Of a stretch of DNA of 64,000 nt, positions 55,732 to 63,876 are shown one piece after another. Each line of letters starts with the position of its first letter. Within the stretch, counting starts at the first letter, position 1. The position numbers were made by a program, and so were the translations under genes. Source of the DNA: Flagellimonas hymeniacidonis (GTDB taxonomy: Bacteria; Bacteroidota; Bacteroidia; Flavobacteriales; Flavobacteriaceae); contig NZ_VRUR01000002.1 of NCBI RefSeq assembly GCF_008040165.1, positions 1,054,001 to 1,118,000 on the forward strand. The letters are read 5' to 3'. Below the pieces are notes generated by a model. It searched no databases and was not told the DNA's origin. It saw only the letters and a list, made by a program, of their open reading frames with translations.

Positions 55732-56786
55732 TGGGTTCGGTTCGTATAGTTGGGGTTTCAAAGCAATTGCCAAAGTATAATAGAAAGACTTCGGATATTA
55801 TTCCCTTTATAGATTTATGGCTTTCAGGTCAAGAAGATCGTTTTCGAAGAAAAGTGGTAAAAATATTTGAGGGAGCAGGAGTAGACCAGCGCTTTGGCAT
55901 AATGGATATAGATGAAGTTTTTACAGCGACCTCCTTTGAGGAAAAAAATAGCATATATACTAGAGAGGTTAAAATTTTAGGCGAGAAGGTGCTCCAAAAA
56001 GCATTACATCAGGCTGAATGGGATACGGAATCGCTGGATTATATTATTACGGTTAGCTGTACCGGAATCATGATTCCATCTTTAGATGCATATTTAATAA
56101 ATGCTTTAGGTTTACGGCAAAACATTGTTCGGCTTCCGGTGACGGAAATGGGTTGCGCTGCTGGAGTTTCTGGCTTAATCTATGCAACAAATTTTCTTAA
56201 ATCTAACCCAGGAAAACGAGCTGCTGTAATTGCGGTTGAAAGCCCTACGGCCACTTTTCAGCTTGATGATTTTTCCATGGCCAACATGGTAAGTGCTGCA
56301 ATATTTGGAGATGGCGCGGCTTGTTTATTATTGTCTTCTGAAAAAGAAGCTGAAGGCCCTAAGGTCATTGGAGAAGAAATGTATCATTTTAAGGACGCTA
56401 CACATTTAATGGGCTTCGATTTAACCAACACAGGGCTAAAAATGATATTGGACCCTGCAGTTCCGGAAGTTATTGCAAACCGTTTTCCAGAAATTGTACA
56501 TCCATTTTTGGAACGATTTAATTCAAGTATTGATAAGGTGGACCATTTGATTTTCCATCCTGGTGGTAAGAAGATAGTGCAGACGGTTGAAGAATTGTTT
56601 GGTAAATTAGGTAAAAATATAGACGACACAAGAGAGGTGCTGAGGGATTACGGGAATATGAGCAGTGTTACCGTGCTCTATGTGCTGGAGCGTTTTTTGT
56701 GTAAGGAAATTGCAGAAGGAGAACAGGGAATGGTGCTAAGTTTTGGTCCTGGATTTTCAGCCCAACGTGTTCTTTTAGAATGGTAA
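55731..56786 (+). CDS. type III polyketide synthase
   Basis: A 351-residue chalcone synthase-like enzyme. The Cys-His-Asn triad is present: Cys142 (EMGCAAGVSGL), His276 (IFHPGGKKIV) and Asn309 (DYGNMSSVTV); SFGPGFSAQRVLLEW closes the chain. It should extend an acyl starter with malonyl-CoA and cyclise it to a pyrone, resorcinol or resorcylic acid. The acyl starter is probably made by the ketosynthase, dehydratase, enoyl reductase and ACP encoded downstream. Chain length and product cannot be read from the sequence. Confidence 0.93.
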   Translation: MGSVRIVGVSKQLPKYNRKTSDIIPFIDLWLSGQEDRFRRKVVKIFEGAGVDQRFGIMDIDEVFTATSFEEKNSIYTREVKILGEKVLQKALHQAEWDTESLDYIITVSCTGIMIPSLDAYLINALGLRQNIVRLPVTEMGCAAGVSGLIYATNFLKSNPGKRAAVIAVESPTATFQLDDFSMANMVSAAIFGDGAACLLLSSEKEAEGPKVIGEEMYHFKDATHLMGFDLTNTGLKMILDPAVPEVIANRFPEIVHPFLERFNSSIDKVDHLIFHPGGKKIVQTVEELFGKLGKNIDDTREVLRDYGNMSSVTVLYVLERFLCKEIAEGEQGMVLSFGPGFSAQRVLLEW

Positions 56787-56795
56787 AGCATTTTT

Positions 56796-57578
56796 ATGGT
56801 GAAAGACGGATCTAAATGGGCTTTAATATTGGGTGGTAGCAGTGGTCTTGGTTTGGCTACGGCCAGAAAATTAGCGCAACATGGTTTTAAAATAATAATA
56901 GTCCATAGAGATAGAAAATCGGAATTAAATACTGTTGATAAGGCTTTTCGAGAGATTACTTCAAAAGAAAATGCGTTGTTCAGCTTTAATGTGGATGCTT
57001 TAAACCCTGTAAAACGGGATGAATTAATATTAGAAATTCAGAAAATACTAGGTCAGGATAAAATACAGGTGCTTGTTCATAGTATCGCAAAAGGGAATTT
57101 AAAGGGTATGGCAGATGATAATAATACCTTGAGTAATCAAGATTTCCACTTAACTATAGATGCAATGGCCGTTAGTCTGTATGATTGGGTGAGGAGCTTG
57201 GTAGCTAAAAAGTTGTTTGCTGAAGATAGTAGAATCATTTCCTTTACAAGCGAAGGAAATTCTAAAGCATGGAAAAGCTATGCGGCAGTTTCTGCCGCCA
57301 AGGCTACGCTGGAGGCAATTACAAGAAATATAGCGTTGGAATTTGCGTCAATCGGAATTAAAGCAAATTGCATTCAAGCAGGTATGACAGATACGAGGTC
57401 TTTTCAAATGATACCGAACAGCGATGATTTAAAAAAAGATGCCGTAAAACGAAACCCCAATAATAGACTCACAACACCAGAAGATGTTGCCAATGCAGTC
57501 TATTTACTCACCTTGGAAGAGGCAAGATGGATTACAGGAACTGTAATTAAAGTGGATGGAGGAGAAAGCTTACAATAA
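56796..57578 (+). CDS. enoyl-ACP reductase-like SDR (FabI/FabL type)
   Basis: A 260-residue SDR. The cofactor loop is LGGSSGLGLATA. The segment LVHSIAKGN is the FabI-type LVHSI strand, and the catalytic pair is Tyr162-x6-Lys169 (SYAAVSAAKA), the spacing of enoyl reductases rather than of ketoreductases (x3). The C-terminus (ITGTVIKVDGG) is normal. It should reduce enoyl-ACP made by the neighbouring dehydratase. No ketoreductase is in the cluster, so that step may use the housekeeping FabG. Confidence 0.83.
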   Translation: MVKDGSKWALILGGSSGLGLATARKLAQHGFKIIIVHRDRKSELNTVDKAFREITSKENALFSFNVDALNPVKRDELILEIQKILGQDKIQVLVHSIAKGNLKGMADDNNTLSNQDFHLTIDAMAVSLYDWVRSLVAKKLFAEDSRIISFTSEGNSKAWKSYAAVSAAKATLEAITRNIALEFASIGIKANCIQAGMTDTRSFQMIPNSDDLKKDAVKRNPNNRLTTPEDVANAVYLLTLEEARWITGTVIKVDGGESLQ

Positions 57579-58040
57579 ATGATGACCTTAAATCAGATAA
57601 CCAAATACCTGCCATATAAGGCACCTTTTCTTTTTGTGGATGAATTGACATATGTGGATGATCATTCAGCAGAGGGAACATTTTTTTTCAAAGAAACCTC
57701 AGATTTTTATAAAGGACATTTTAAAGATTTCCCTGTTACTCCAGGGGTTATTTTAATCGAGTGCTGTGCTCAAATTGGGTTAGTATGCTTGGGGATTTAT
57801 CTGCTACAAGGAGAAATTGAGGCAAAACAAGATGCAAAGTTGAAGATTGCCATGAGTAGTTCCGATATGGAGTTCTATTTGCCAATTTTTCCTAATGAAA
57901 AGGTTAAGGTGGTTTCAGAAAAAGTGTATTTCAGATTTGGTAAGCTCAAATGTAAGGTGAAGTTATTCAATGCTGATGGCGCATTGGCGTGCAAAGGAAC
58001 CTTGGCTGGAATGTTCAAACAGAATAGCGATGAGGAATAG
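57579..58040 (+). CDS. FabZ-like 3-hydroxyacyl-ACP dehydratase
   Basis: A 153-residue hotdog-fold protein. The catalytic His47 and Glu61 are in GHFKDFPVTPGVILIECCAQ. It would dehydrate 3-hydroxyacyl-ACP in the acyl-supply module of the type III PKS cluster. The ATG follows the previous stop at once, and its last 11 bp overlap the ketosynthase gene. Confidence 0.87.
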   Translation: MMTLNQITKYLPYKAPFLFVDELTYVDDHSAEGTFFFKETSDFYKGHFKDFPVTPGVILIECCAQIGLVCLGIYLLQGEIEAKQDAKLKIAMSSSDMEFYLPIFPNEKVKVVSEKVYFRFGKLKCKVKLFNADGALACKGTLAGMFKQNSDEE

Positions 58041-59301
58041 AGTAGTGGTGACAGGCATGGGGGTATGTGCACCCAATGGGGTTGGTCTTCATGAGTTTGT
58101 AACCTCCCTAAAAAATGGAACTAGTGGAATACAATTTCATCCAGAGCTTGAAAAATTAAATTTCTCATGTCAAATAGCTGGAAAACCGAATATTGATACT
58201 ATTTATTTAAATAAATACTTCACTAATGTTCAACTAAAAGGATTGAATGCAAGTGGTGTTTTCTATGGAGTAATTGCCGGTAGAGATGCCTGGGAAGATG
58301 CTGGATTAACAATTGCAGGTTCAGAAAATCCAGATTGGGATAGTGGAATTGTTTTTGGAACAGGAATTCTTGGAGTTGACAAATTCAGAGAGGCAATATA
58401 CCAAGTGGACGAGGGGAATGTAAGAAGATTGGGCAGTACTTCTGTAATCCAGACCATGGCTAGCGGTATTAGCGCGTACCTTGGAGGTATGTTGGGTTGT
58501 GGAAATCAAGTTACTACAAACTCATCGGCCTGTACCACAGGAACAGAGGCACTATTAATGGGTTATGACCGCATCAAAAACGGCAAAGTAAAAAGAATGT
58601 TGGTGGGCAGTTGCAGTGATAGTGGTCCCTATGTTTGGGGAGGCTTTGATGCAATGCGCATTCTGCCAAGAAACTATAATGACACTCCTGAAGAAGCTAG
58701 CAGACCAATGAGTGCATCTGCTGCTGGATTTGTCCCAGGTAGTGGGGCAGGAGCTTTAGTTTTAGAATCATTGGACAGCGCTTTGGAGCGCGGTGCTACC
58801 ATCTATGGAGAAGTTATAGGAGGAGCTGTGAATAGTGGAGGACAAAGAAGTGGTGGCAGTATGACAGCTCCAAACAACGAAGCAGTTCAACGGTGTATCG
58901 CAAGTGCGATTAAAGATGCTTCAATAGAACCTAATGCTATAGATGCAATTAATGGACACCTTACTGCAACAACAAAAGACCCTGATGAATTAAAAAATTG
59001 GAGTGTAGCACTAGGACGCTCCGAAGCGGATTTCCCGTATGTGAATTCCTTTAAAGGGCATTTTGGTCATTGCTTGGCAGCGGCTGGCAGCATAGAGTGT
59101 GTCGGCACTCTACTTCAGTTTAAGGAAAAACAGATTTTTGGTAACATAAATTGTGAGGATATCCATCCAGAAATAGATAAGTTTATAGATGCATCAAAAA
59201 TTCCTACAACAACACTGGCTATTGCACCTAAAATTATAGCAAAAGCGAGCTTTGGCTTTGGAGATGTAAACGCCTGTGCTATTTTTAAAGCCTATAGCTA
59301 G
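58030..59301 (+). CDS. beta-ketoacyl-ACP synthase (FabF-like)
   Basis: A 423-residue condensing enzyme. The active site is Cys168 (NSSACTTGTEAL) with His310 and His347; the His310 motif is NGHLTAT rather than the common NAHGTxT, and the His347 motif is GHFGHCLAAAG. The start at 58030 (MRNRVVVTGMG) matches the family and overlaps the FabZ-like gene by 11 bp. It should elongate acyl-ACP to feed the type III PKS. The altered His motif suggests a branch away from housekeeping FabF. Confidence 0.87.
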   Translation: MRNRVVVTGMGVCAPNGVGLHEFVTSLKNGTSGIQFHPELEKLNFSCQIAGKPNIDTIYLNKYFTNVQLKGLNASGVFYGVIAGRDAWEDAGLTIAGSENPDWDSGIVFGTGILGVDKFREAIYQVDEGNVRRLGSTSVIQTMASGISAYLGGMLGCGNQVTTNSSACTTGTEALLMGYDRIKNGKVKRMLVGSCSDSGPYVWGGFDAMRILPRNYNDTPEEASRPMSASAAGFVPGSGAGALVLESLDSALERGATIYGEVIGGAVNSGGQRSGGSMTAPNNEAVQRCIASAIKDASIEPNAIDAINGHLTATTKDPDELKNWSVALGRSEADFPYVNSFKGHFGHCLAAAGSIECVGTLLQFKEKQIFGNINCEDIHPEIDKFIDASKIPTTTLAIAPKIIAKASFGFGDVNACAIFKAYS

Positions 59302-59323
59302 ACATAAATACTTAAAACAAAGA

Positions 59324-59575
59324 ATGCAAGAAGAAAAATATCAGAAACTAAAAGCGATTGTACAAACCTATTTGCCAGATGATGTTTCTGCGGAAGAAAT
59401 ACAACTGGAAAGTAACTTTACGCAAGAACTGAACATTAACTCGGCCAATTTGGTCGATATTGTTCTTGATGTGGAAGATGCTTTTGACATTATGTTGGAA
59501 AATGAAGATATGGACGGTATGCAAACCGTTAAAGATGCACTGGAAATCATAGATACTAAACTAGCGGCCAAATGA
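59324..59575 (+). CDS. acyl carrier protein of the type III PKS cluster
   Basis: An 83-residue acyl carrier protein. The phosphopantetheine Ser is Ser40 in ELNINSANLVDIV, where the usual DSL is NSA. The acidic helices (VEDAFDIMLENEDMDGM) fit. I choose ATG 59324 after a short gap; a longer frame from 59276 begins inside the ketosynthase gene. It would carry the growing acyl chain made by the KS, dehydratase and enoyl reductase. Its stop overlaps the next ATG (ATGA). Confidence 0.88.
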   Translation: MQEEKYQKLKAIVQTYLPDDVSAEEIQLESNFTQELNINSANLVDIVLDVEDAFDIMLENEDMDGMQTVKDALEIIDTKLAAK

Positions 59576-60027
59576 AAGAGTTCTTGAGTTTTGTTTTGGA
59601 AAAAATAAATGTTGATAAGCGATTGTTGATGATGTACTGTCTTGTCTATTTTCTGTGGGGCCTTGGTATGAACTGGTTTGGAGCCCAAATGGAGATAGCC
59701 AAGTTCACCTTTTGGTGGCAGGTAATTACGTGTTATATATTATATATGGTTCCAATTTCTTTGGTGTTACGAGGGTTGCCTTTTCATATGCAATATGCAT
59801 ACGGACTCATCGCCATGGGACTATTGGAATTTGGAGGATATGCATTGCAAACTTCATACGCATACCCAAACAATATATTGGACCAATTTTTCAATATTCG
59901 CAACTTTAGCCTAGGCATGGCCCTGTTCTTTGCCTTGTATTTTCCTTTGGGCAATTGGGGAGTTGGAAAGATTTACAACTTGCTTTTCAAAAATAAAAGC
60001 AGTCAGGAAAGTCTAAAAAGCAAATAA
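59572..60027 (+). CDS. small membrane protein of the type III PKS cluster
   Basis: A 151-residue protein with four probable helices (MMYCLVYFLWGLGMNWFGA, FWWQVITCYILYMVPISLVL, YGLIAMGLLEFGGYAL, LGMALFFALYFPLGNWGVG). It resembles no family I know. It is translationally coupled to the ACP gene (ATGA overlap) and is the last gene of the cluster, so a role in product transfer or membrane placement is possible. Confidence 0.75.
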   Translation: MKEFLSFVLEKINVDKRLLMMYCLVYFLWGLGMNWFGAQMEIAKFTFWWQVITCYILYMVPISLVLRGLPFHMQYAYGLIAMGLLEFGGYALQTSYAYPNNILDQFFNIRNFSLGMALFFALYFPLGNWGVGKIYNLLFKNKSSQESLKSK

Positions 60028-60029
60028 CG

Positions 60030-60545
60030 CTAATTGTCAATGTCAAAAATCATTTTGACTTTCACTAAGTTATCCTCTCTTTTTTTCTTGATTTTGATTC
60101 CATAATCAATAGAGTACAAGGAGGTAGTCCCTATAAGTTGATTTCCCTTTTGAGAAAACGTGATTGTAATGGGTTTGGAGGTTTCCTTAATGGTCAAAAT
60201 ACCTTTTACAACAAGCTTTTCACCACTTAGCCTAACCTCATTACTTTCAAAGTGAATTTTGGGATAATCATCCACATCAAAATACTTCCCACTTCGTAGG
60301 GACCAGTTTCGCAACCCATTATTGGTGTCCAAAGTTTCAGAAACAACGGAACCTTTGAACACAGAATGCTCCAAATTATCCAAATTAATTGAAGATTCGG
60401 AGGTAAAACCACCGATGGTTCCCTTTACTTTTTTAGAAACAAACTCAAAGGAAATTTGACCGCTTTTTATTTTGGTCTGTTGGCTGTAAATGGCATTGGT
60501 ATATAGCCCAATAAATAAAACAAAAATTACTGAAAACAATCTCAT
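60030..60545 (-). CDS. YceI-like protein
   Basis: A 171-residue exported protein with a signal peptide (LFIGLYTNAIYSQ). It has the YceI lipocalin-like features: QISFEFVSKKVKGTIGGF, LDNLEHSVFKGSV, KYFDVDDYPKIHFES and VKGILTIKETSKPITITFS. YceI proteins bind isoprenoid-type lipids in the periplasm. I choose the ATG at 60545; the frame opens further to a TTG at 60572, which would place residues before the signal. It converges on the type III PKS cluster, 2 bp away. Confidence 0.87.
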   Translation of the reverse strand: MRLFSVIFVLFIGLYTNAIYSQQTKIKSGQISFEFVSKKVKGTIGGFTSESSINLDNLEHSVFKGSVVSETLDTNNGLRNWSLRSGKYFDVDDYPKIHFESNEVRLSGEKLVVKGILTIKETSKPITITFSQKGNQLIGTTSLYSIDYGIKIKKKREDNLVKVKMIFDIDN

Positions 60546-60813
60546 AACATTTTTTTGAACTAAAGTAAACAATAGGTCTTTAAAGAAAGAGACTACTTAC
60601 AGAATTGTTGACTTTTGTTTAACATTTTAATAGTGTTGAAGACATGGGATTCTTACGGATTCCTCTTTTTATTATTTAAATTTGATAATGTTCAAATATC
60701 TGTATATCAAATTTTTATATAGACAATATGAAGGTTGGTTATATGTTAAATACTAAAAAATAAGGTTAATTTTGTCGTAGAATGTAAGATAATTAGTAAC
60801 TTAATGGAGAGGT

Positions 60814-61173
60814 GTGGAGCAAGTAATCTTTAAACAAAGTGCCATGAGTAATGTAACGGAAAACAGTACAGTCCAAATCCAAGAATTGCTAATTCGCATG
60901 CAGCGAAACAACAATATTATTCAGAGGCTTTCCAAAAAACTAAATTCATACACCTGTGAACCCAACAATCATTCCTGTTTTGAAAAATTGTACGAACTCA
61001 AGCATAGCTTCAAAGTTTTTGCAAGTCAACAAAACCAAATCATGCAGTTGGTAAAACAAAAAAAGGGTATCGCCAAAAATCTACAAAAGGATATCCAGCT
61101 TCATTTAGACCGTTTTAAACAATTGGAAAGAGATATGGCAGCCTATCTATTGGATACAAATCAGTATTCATAA
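60814..61173 (+). CDS. small coiled-coil protein of unknown function
   Basis: A roughly 119-residue soluble protein, Gln/Lys/Asn-rich, with heptad-like stretches (IQELLIRMQRNNNIIQRLSKKL and LVKQKKGIAKNLQKDIQLHL in fragments). The start may be GTG 60814 or ATG 60844; GGAGAGG lies just before the GTG. A TAATTTTG -7 element is at 60767-60774. Function unknown; proteins of this type are common in Flavobacteriaceae. Confidence 0.65.
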   Translation: MEQVIFKQSAMSNVTENSTVQIQELLIRMQRNNNIIQRLSKKLNSYTCEPNNHSCFEKLYELKHSFKVFASQQNQIMQLVKQKKGIAKNLQKDIQLHLDRFKQLERDMAAYLLDTNQYS

Positions 61174-61187
61174 ACTACGCTAATTTT

Positions 61188-61218
61188 TTTGTAAAACTTC
61201 ATTTGGAATATATTTTTT
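61188..61218 (+). promoter_or_regulatory. promoter of the EamA-type gene
   Basis: TTTG (61188-61191), 19 bp, then TATTTTTT (61211-61218), close to TAnnTTTG. It lies 51 bp before the ATG. Confidence 0.6.
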
Positions 61219-61269
61219 ACTCCTGCAAACATCCGTATTATTGTAGGACAAACAGCCACACTTTTTAGA

Positions 61270-62187
61270 ATGGGAAAGTCCTCTAATTCTACGCTTGTCA
61301 TTCTTGCTTTTTTTGCCATATATGTTATATGGGGATCTACATATTTGCTAAATAAGATTGCAGTTTTAGAATTGCCTCCATTTATGCTGGCCTCGTTTCG
61401 CTTTACCATTGCTGGAATTTTAATTTTTGTTATTGCCAGGATAATGGGGATTCAAATTTCGATAACAAAAAGGCAATTGCTGAATACGATAATTGCCGGA
61501 TTCCTTTTTTTAAGCTTTGGTAATGGAGTAGTGGTGTGGGCACTCCGTTACGTGGATACTGGTTTTGCTGCGCTGGAGATTTCTGCACAACCACTTATCA
61601 TTTTGCTATTGATGCGCATTTTACAAGGAAAAAAAATACAACCCATGTCGGTCGTTGGGGTCATCTTTGGAGTCATCGGGATTTATCTTCTTGTAAGTCA
61701 AAAACAAATTATTACCAAGGAAGGGTCAATTTTGGGAATGGTCATGATTTTTTTCTGTATGCTGAGCTGGGGGTATGGTAGTCTTTTTGTGGCCAAAGCG
61801 GACCTGCCTACAAATTACTTTGTAAACACAGGCTATCAAATGTTTACGGGAGGAATTATTTTGGCATTTATGAGTTTGGGGTTCGGCGAAAATTGGACAT
61901 CGCCCCTTGTCTGGAGCGGCAAAGTGCAACTAGTAATGATTCTACTGGTTATCTTTGGAAGTATTCTTGCCTTTACCTCCTTCAACTATTTACTTAAATC
62001 CGTTTCTCCTGAAAAAGTTGCTACTTCCACCTATGTAAATCCAATTGTTGCACTCATATTGGGCTGGTACTTTCTTAACGAACAAATTACCCTGCAATCT
62101 ATAATAGCAGCCGTTGTTTTGCTTACGGGAGTTTACTTTATTAATGCTAAAAAAACCTTGGCCATCTTTGAAAGATTTAAAAGGTAG
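61270..62187 (+). CDS. EamA-family (DMT) exporter
   Basis: A 305-residue inner-membrane protein with ten helices in two EamA repeats. It begins FFAIYVIWGSTYLLNKIAV, a family hallmark, then SAQPLIILLLMRIL and, in the second repeat, SPEKVATSTYVNPIVALILGWYFLNEQ. It probably exports a small metabolite such as an amino acid or a precursor. Neighbours give no clue to the substrate. Confidence 0.9.
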   Translation: MGKSSNSTLVILAFFAIYVIWGSTYLLNKIAVLELPPFMLASFRFTIAGILIFVIARIMGIQISITKRQLLNTIIAGFLFLSFGNGVVVWALRYVDTGFAALEISAQPLIILLLMRILQGKKIQPMSVVGVIFGVIGIYLLVSQKQIITKEGSILGMVMIFFCMLSWGYGSLFVAKADLPTNYFVNTGYQMFTGGIILAFMSLGFGENWTSPLVWSGKVQLVMILLVIFGSILAFTSFNYLLKSVSPEKVATSTYVNPIVALILGWYFLNEQITLQSIIAAVVLLTGVYFINAKKTLAIFERFKR

Positions 62188-62361
62188 ACTACTTGCCTTA
62201 CCATCTTAGTTGCGTTTTTTGGGTTCCCTGTACAATTCAATACATAAATCGTCCAGTTCGCTACATTTTATTTTAAAGGAAAGACATTGGTGCGCATATT
62301 TGCTGTATCAATCAAAAACGTTCATCACAATAATCAATAATCAATCAAAAAACGAACAATC

Positions 62362-63810
62362 ATGAATCAACTCACTAAACTTTTTGCATCCTTGTTGCTT
62401 AAGCTCATTCTTCTCTTTTTACTTGCAGGAGGAGATTCTATGTATGGCCAAAGAAAGAGCACTTCCGTAGACATCAGTAGCAATGGAAAAACATCAATTT
62501 CAGTAAAAAACGGATTTGGCAATAACTTTCATGTGGAATATAGAGGGGAAATTACACTTTCAAATGATGATAGTGACGTAGTCGCCATTTCTGATGGAGG
62601 CTATATGGAAATAAAGAAATCTGCCTTTGGAAACCGCCGGAGAATCTTTATAGAATCCAATAATTCGGGGCAGCTTATAAAAAAATATTACGTAGGAAGT
62701 TCTGAAAGAAGTTTTGATGCAGAGGGAAGAAAATGGATGGCTGAAATTCTTTTAGAAGTAGTGCGCACAACTACTTTGGGCTCGCAGCAACGCGTAGATC
62801 GTATTTATAAGCAGGGTGGCACCTATGGGGTGCTAAAAGAGGTTGATTTTATTGGTAGTAATCATGTAAAAGCGAGGTACATAAAACTATTGCTGAAAAA
62901 AGACCTTAAAAATGCTGATATAATTTCCATCCTAAACGTTATCGGCGATGATATTGACTCGGATCATCATAAAGCCGATATCCTAAAAAATAACACTTCT
63001 AAGTTTTTGGCAACTGAAGCCAGCACTTCGGCATATATCGAGGCTACTTCAGAAATAGATTCAGACCACCATAAAGCGGAGGTCCTTAAGCGATCTATTA
63101 AAGATGGTACGCTTAAAGAGAATCAGATGAACTCTCTTTTCGTAATTACAAAAGATATTGACTCAGACCATCATAAATCAAGTGTTTTGCTTACGGTGCT
63201 TAGGAATTCGACCTTGAATGCCGCAAATATGAAATTACTCCTCAGTACTGCAGATGGGATAGACTCTGATCATCACAAATCTGAGGTTTTAAGAAGTGCA
63301 TTAAGCGCTGAAGGACTTTCAGATAGCAGTTTTCATACTTTATTGAGCGCTTTGGATGGCATGAATTCCGATTACCATAAAGACAATGTACTTACCAAAA
63401 TGGTTCGAAAAGACCTTAATCCATCATCTCTTTCACACTTATTAAAGCAAGTGAGACATATGGATTCGGATAGCCACAAGGCTAATGTGCTAAAGGTCGT
63501 TGTGCAGAAGAAGCTTTCAGATGATAATATTGAAATCTTGTCCGATGTTATAGAACATATGGGTTCTGATAATCATAAAGCGGAGGTTTTTAAAAAAATG
63601 GCGAGAAACACATTTTCAGATGCCCAGCTTACCAAGGTTATATGGACCATTAAAGATATTAACTCGGACTATCATAAAGCGGAATCCTTAATTGCATTTT
63701 CAAGAAGGGTTTCGCAAAAGGAATCTGCAGTAAAAGAAGCCTACAGGTCCGTATGCAAAAGTATTTCGTCTGATTCGCACTACAGAAGGGCTTTAAACGC
63801 AATTGAATAA
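62362..63810 (+). CDS. exported tandem-repeat protein with SD-x-HK solenoid
   Basis: A 482-residue protein. A signal-like stretch (LLKLILLFLLAGG) is followed by a beta-rich part (residues about 40-110), a short region with YYVGSSERSFDAEGRKWM, then a solenoid. Its repeats start near Ser166, 200, 234, 268, 302, 336, 369, 402, 435 and 470, 33-35 residues apart, with the signature IDSDHHKxxVL; the first (GSNHVK) and last are degenerate. The period and Leu pattern fit HEAT-like alpha hairpins. Related repeats (SDYExxRVL) occur near BlaR1-type regulators, as far as I recall. Function unknown. Confidence 0.8.
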   Translation: MNQLTKLFASLLLKLILLFLLAGGDSMYGQRKSTSVDISSNGKTSISVKNGFGNNFHVEYRGEITLSNDDSDVVAISDGGYMEIKKSAFGNRRRIFIESNNSGQLIKKYYVGSSERSFDAEGRKWMAEILLEVVRTTTLGSQQRVDRIYKQGGTYGVLKEVDFIGSNHVKARYIKLLLKKDLKNADIISILNVIGDDIDSDHHKADILKNNTSKFLATEASTSAYIEATSEIDSDHHKAEVLKRSIKDGTLKENQMNSLFVITKDIDSDHHKSSVLLTVLRNSTLNAANMKLLLSTADGIDSDHHKSEVLRSALSAEGLSDSSFHTLLSALDGMNSDYHKDNVLTKMVRKDLNPSSLSHLLKQVRHMDSDSHKANVLKVVVQKKLSDDNIEILSDVIEHMGSDNHKAEVFKKMARNTFSDAQLTKVIWTIKDINSDYHKAESLIAFSRRVSQKESAVKEAYRSVCKSISSDSHYRRALNAIE

Positions 63811-63876
63811 CCAATCAAAATCCTGACCGCCAAAATCCTCCATTCGCTTTAGCGTAATAATGAGTATTTTGGTGTA

